Made by a program: the position numbers and the translations under genes | Part shown: piece after piece, positions 5,706-7,232 of the stretch | Numbering within the stretch: position 1 is the stretch's first letter | Layout of the letters: each line of letters begins with the position of its first letter | The notes under the pieces: generated by a model | What the model was told of the DNA's origin: nothing | Seen by the model: only the letters and a program-made list of their open reading frames with translations | Databases searched by the model: none | Source: Dehalococcoidia bacterium | Lineage (GTDB): Bacteria; Chloroflexota; Dehalococcoidia; GIF9; UBA5629 | Direction of reading: 5' to 3' | NCBI GenBank assembly: GCA_007280145.1 | Contig: QYPU01000013.1 | Location: forward strand, 1-7,232 | DNA length: 7,232 nucleotides

Positions 5706-6055
5706 TGGTGGAGGCGGGGGAGGGTTGAACTCCCCGTCCAGAAGAAGGTTGCCAGAACGTACTACAAGTTTAGCCAGCTCTTTTATCTCGCCTAGCTAGC
5801 CTCTGCTGACCGAGTATAGCTAGACCAGTCGATGATTCTTAGCCAGCCCATATCGGCATCAAGGCTGGAGCACCCCGACTTGTCGTCACCCAATCCCAAC
5901 CCATCAGGGTGAGGTCAGGTTGGATGTGCAACCTTAATTAGGCTGCAATTGGAACTGCTTCGTTGGCAGTTGTCTTTTGCCACCTGTTTCACGAGGTAGA
6001 TGGCACCTCGACTTGCTATCCTGTAGGCCTGCCCCTGTCGAAGCCACGCGCCCCC
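5706..6055 (-). ncRNA. ssrA: Transfer-messenger RNA (tmRNA)
   Basis: This 350-nt RNA rescues stalled ribosomes with SmpB: it acts as a tRNA-Ala mimic and then as mRNA for a degradation tag. The 5' end is GGGGGCGCGTGGCTTCGACA and the 3' end is CGCCTCC-A-CCA. The acceptor strands pair over 7 bp with a wobble G3:U70, the alanyl-tRNA identity pair, and CCA is encoded. The T arm has loop TTCAACC on a stem that can form 6 bp (GGGGAG/CTCCCC), one more than usual. A 5' pseudoknot is clear: CGAGGT/ACCTCG plus GCCATCT/AGGTGGC (6010-5979), ending 11 nt before the resume codon. Downstream hairpins include GGTTG/CAACC just after the tag stop, TCACCC/GGGTGA and CCAGCC/GGGCTGG, consistent with further pseudoknots. 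It lies 24 nt after smpB and is followed by a strong terminator. I see no convincing promoter of its own, so processing from the smpB transcript is likely. Confidence 0.97.
5938..5967 (-). other. tmRNA tag-peptide reading frame (ANEAVPIAA)
   Basis: Inside ssrA, the frame GCC AAC GAA GCA GTT CCA ATT GCA GCC TAA encodes A-N-E-A-V-P-I-A-A. The Ala-Asn start and the hydrophobic-Ala-Ala end match the usual design of ssrA degrons recognised by ClpXP. The preceding bases ACAACT and the 11-nt distance from the 5' pseudoknot support GCC at 5967-5965 as the resume codon. A GCA further upstream is in another frame and does not reach a sensible tag. Confidence 0.85.
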
Positions 6056-6079
6056 AAAATTGAATTTTTAATGTGCTTC

Positions 6080-6535
6080 TTAACTGTCTCTCTTCAGTGC
6101 CCGCTCTATTTCTCTCTCTGTTTCACGACGAGCTATCGTCTCCCGCTTGTCGTGAAGTCTCTTGCCTCGAGCCACACCCAACTCCAATTTAGCAGTCCCT
6201 CCTTTAATATATAGCTTCAACGGCACCAAAGTCAAGCCTTTCTGGCTCACCATGCCTGTTAGCTCATCAATTTGGCGACGGTGCAATAAAAGTTTACGCG
6301 GTCGCTCTGGCTCATGATTATAGTGGCTACGGGCTTGATAGGCAGCGACGTGAGAATTAAACAGCCACAATTCACCACCTTCAGGCCTAGCATAGGCATC
6401 ACGAATGTTCACCCTACCCGCCCGAATTGACTTTATCTCAGTGCCGGTAAGGGCAATGCCAGCTTCCAAGCTTTCCAAAATATGATAATCGTGATAGGCT
6501 TTGCGATTAACAGTTATCGTTTTTGAGTTCACCAT
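6080..6535 (-). CDS. smpB: SsrA-binding protein SmpB
   Basis: A 151-residue small basic protein that binds the tRNA-like part of tmRNA and places its C-terminal tail in the empty mRNA channel of stalled ribosomes. Conserved blocks are NRKAYHDYHI (10-19), GTEIKSIRAGRVNIRDAY (31-48), RPRKLLLHRRQI (78-89), KGLTLVPLKLYIKGG (99-113) and the signature GVARGKRLHDKRE (120-132). A charged helical tail runs to the end (ARRETEREIERALKRDS). Length is normal. It lies immediately upstream of ssrA in the same direction, giving a complete trans-translation unit. The predicted promoter leaves only about 4 nt of leader and no SD is seen, so initiation may be near-leaderless; the second codon is GTG and could be an alternative start. 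Confidence 0.98.
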   Translation of the reverse strand: MVNSKTITVNRKAYHDYHILESLEAGIALTGTEIKSIRAGRVNIRDAYARPEGGELWLFNSHVAAYQARSHYNHEPERPRKLLLHRRQIDELTGMVSQKGLTLVPLKLYIKGGTAKLELGVARGKRLHDKRETIARRETEREIERALKRDS

Positions 6536-6538
6536 CTA

Positions 6539-6547
6539 TGTTAAAAT
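6539..6547 (+). promoter_or_regulatory. Probable extended -10 promoter of comEA
   Basis: TGTTAAAAT at 6539-6547 is TGn followed by TAAAAT (5 of 6 to TATAAT). No good -35 is seen. A start near 6554 would leave a leader of about 38 nt containing the good SD AGGGGGA (6580-6586), 5 nt before the comEA ATG. It overlaps the smpB -10 on the other strand. Confidence 0.5.
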
Positions 6548-6554
6548 TCTATCA
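6546..6554 (-). promoter_or_regulatory. Probable extended -10 promoter of smpB-ssrA
   Basis: On the minus strand TGATAGAAT (6554-6546) is TGn followed by TAGAAT (5 of 6), the same -10 hexamer as the yebC promoter. No convincing -35 lies 17 bp upstream. Transcription would begin near 6539, only about 4 nt before the smpB ATG. Its hexamer shares positions 6546-6547 with the comEA -10 on the plus strand. Confidence 0.5.
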
Positions 6555-6591
6555 CTATCAACAGAAATAAGATAGAAGCAGGGGGATTGTT

Positions 6592-7101
6592 ATGTCAAGC
6601 CAACTAGATAGATACTGGTTATTCATTATCGCTTTTCTACTGGTCAGCCTCGTTTGCGGTGGCATAGTGCTGACGCTAAAACAAAGCAGCCATCACCCTG
6701 TCGAGATTTCCCTATCCTCAGCCGCTCCTTCACAGTATCAAGGAGAGATTTACATCGGCGGGGCCGTGGCCAATCCCGGTTTCTATCCTGTGGGAGAGGA
6801 TGCCACCATAGAGGTTCTTATTCAAGCCGCTGGTCCCATGTCTGACGCCGACCTCAGTCGTATTAAGATTTATGTGCCCAAGACCGATGAAACTCAGCCA
6901 GCCCAAAGGATAAGCTTAAACCTGGCCGAAGTATGGCTACTCGAAGCCTTGCCCGGAATCGGGCAGGGCAAAGCTCAAGCAATTGTCGACTACCGTAACC
7001 AACATGGGCCTTTCCGTAGGATAGAGGACGTGCTCAAGGTCGAAGGCATTGGTAGCGGTACATTGGACAAAATAAAGAACCTGATTACCGTCGAGGACTG
7101 A
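6592..7101 (+). CDS. comEA: ComEA-type competence DNA receptor (SLBB + helix-hairpin-helix)
   Basis: A membrane-anchored protein that binds incoming double-stranded DNA at the cell surface and passes it to the ComEC channel. The 169 residues show a single N-terminal membrane anchor at about 9-29 (WLFIIAFLLVSLVCGGIVL), a linker, and an SLBB-like domain at about 51-97 (GEIYIGGAVANPGFYPV, then IEVLIQAAGPMSDADLSRI). A C-terminal helix-hairpin-helix pair lies at about 107-167, with hairpins PGIG (121-124) and EGIG (151-154) and the typical IVDYRNQHGPFRRIEDVLKV between them. Where many ComEAs read NLNTA, this one has SLNLA. SD AGGGGGA lies 5 nt before the ATG. comEC follows 7 nt after the stop, giving a comEA-comEC operon divergent from smpB. 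Activity for natural transformation is inferred. Confidence 0.95.
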   Translation: MSSQLDRYWLFIIAFLLVSLVCGGIVLTLKQSSHHPVEISLSSAAPSQYQGEIYIGGAVANPGFYPVGEDATIEVLIQAAGPMSDADLSRIKIYVPKTDETQPAQRISLNLAEVWLLEALPGIGQGKAQAIVDYRNQHGPFRRIEDVLKVEGIGSGTLDKIKNLITVED

Positions 7102-7108
7102 AACCCCA

Positions 7109-7232
7109 ATGACACTTATTTATCTCAGTGCCGCCTTGGTAGCAGGTATCTATCTTGGTTCAAAAGTTGCCCTGTCAGTTAGCATTATTTGTCTCGGCTT
7201 CCTACCCCTGTGCTTCATTCCGTTCTTTTCTC
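7109..7232 (+). CDS. comEC: Start of ComEC/Rec2-type DNA-uptake channel protein (partial, cut by window edge)
   Basis: An open frame begins MTLIYLSAALVAGIYLGSKV and continues hydrophobically for 41 codons to the window end (ALSVSIICLGFLPLCFIPFF region), forming two closely spaced N-terminal membrane helices. This is how ComEC proteins begin, and the position 7 nt after comEA is the standard operon order. An SD-like GAGGA (7093-7097) lies 11 nt before the ATG, inside the comEA end. ComEC would form the membrane channel that passes one DNA strand into the cell. Only the N-terminus is visible, so the competence and metallo-beta-lactamase domains cannot be checked; the call rests mainly on context. 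Confidence 0.8.
   Translation, partial: MTLIYLSAALVAGIYLGSKVALSVSIICLGFLPLCFIPFFS

Noticed and set aside
6056..6130. Separate promoter for ssrA within the smpB 3' end
   Set aside because: The AT-rich stretch before the mature 5' end has no hexamer pair at correct spacing relative to 6055; co-transcription with smpB and processing is the simpler reading.
5963..6214. Plus-strand open frame over the tmRNA 5' half and smpB end
   Set aside because: It is the antisense shadow of ssrA and smpB, which are both unambiguous on the minus strand.

Overview
The window reads as a chromosomal stretch of a bacterium of moderate GC content. My best guess is an uncultured Chloroflexota of the Dehalococcoidia type. 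This rests on the style of the ComEA/ComEC pair, the yebC-ruvC-ruvA order, and intergenic repeats of the 'GTCATTGCGAG...' kind that I associate with such genomes. The lineage is an inference; no 16S or other decisive marker is present.

Layout. (1) Positions 1-1652, minus strand: a compact operon yebC - ruvC - ruvA (ruvA runs off the left edge) with a good sigma70-type promoter just upstream of yebC. RuvC and RuvA process Holliday junctions; YebC is a translation/regulation-associated protein commonly found beside them. (2) Positions 1905-3138, plus strand: a COG2426-type small membrane protein, followed 1 nt later by a TTG-started protein that looks like a divergent helix-hairpin-helix (HhH-GPD-like) DNA-repair protein. 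(3) Positions 3139-3763: about 625 bp without a credible gene, filled with degenerate dispersed repeats. At its core lie two inverted hairpins, each preceded by GGGT(A/G)G, resembling a REP/inverse-REP pair. (4) Positions 3764-5600, plus strand: an MFS transporter and a VTT/DedA-like membrane protein, 4 nt apart. (5) Positions 5656-6535, minus strand: smpB followed by ssrA (tmRNA) and a strong intrinsic terminator, i.e. the complete trans-translation module. The tmRNA has a clear tRNA-Ala-like end with G3:U70, a 5' pseudoknot, and a predicted tag ANEAVPIAA. (6) Positions 6592-7232, plus strand: comEA and the start of comEC (cut by the right edge), encoding DNA-uptake machinery. They are divergent from smpB, and the two promoters appear to share overlapping -10 boxes.

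Most of the window is housekeeping: recombination, ribosome rescue and competence. I see no defence island, CRISPR array, prophage or transposase gene. The items most worth a second look are the HhH-like protein of unknown function, the REP-like hairpin pair inside nested repeats, the overlapping divergent promoters of smpB/comEA, and details of the tmRNA.
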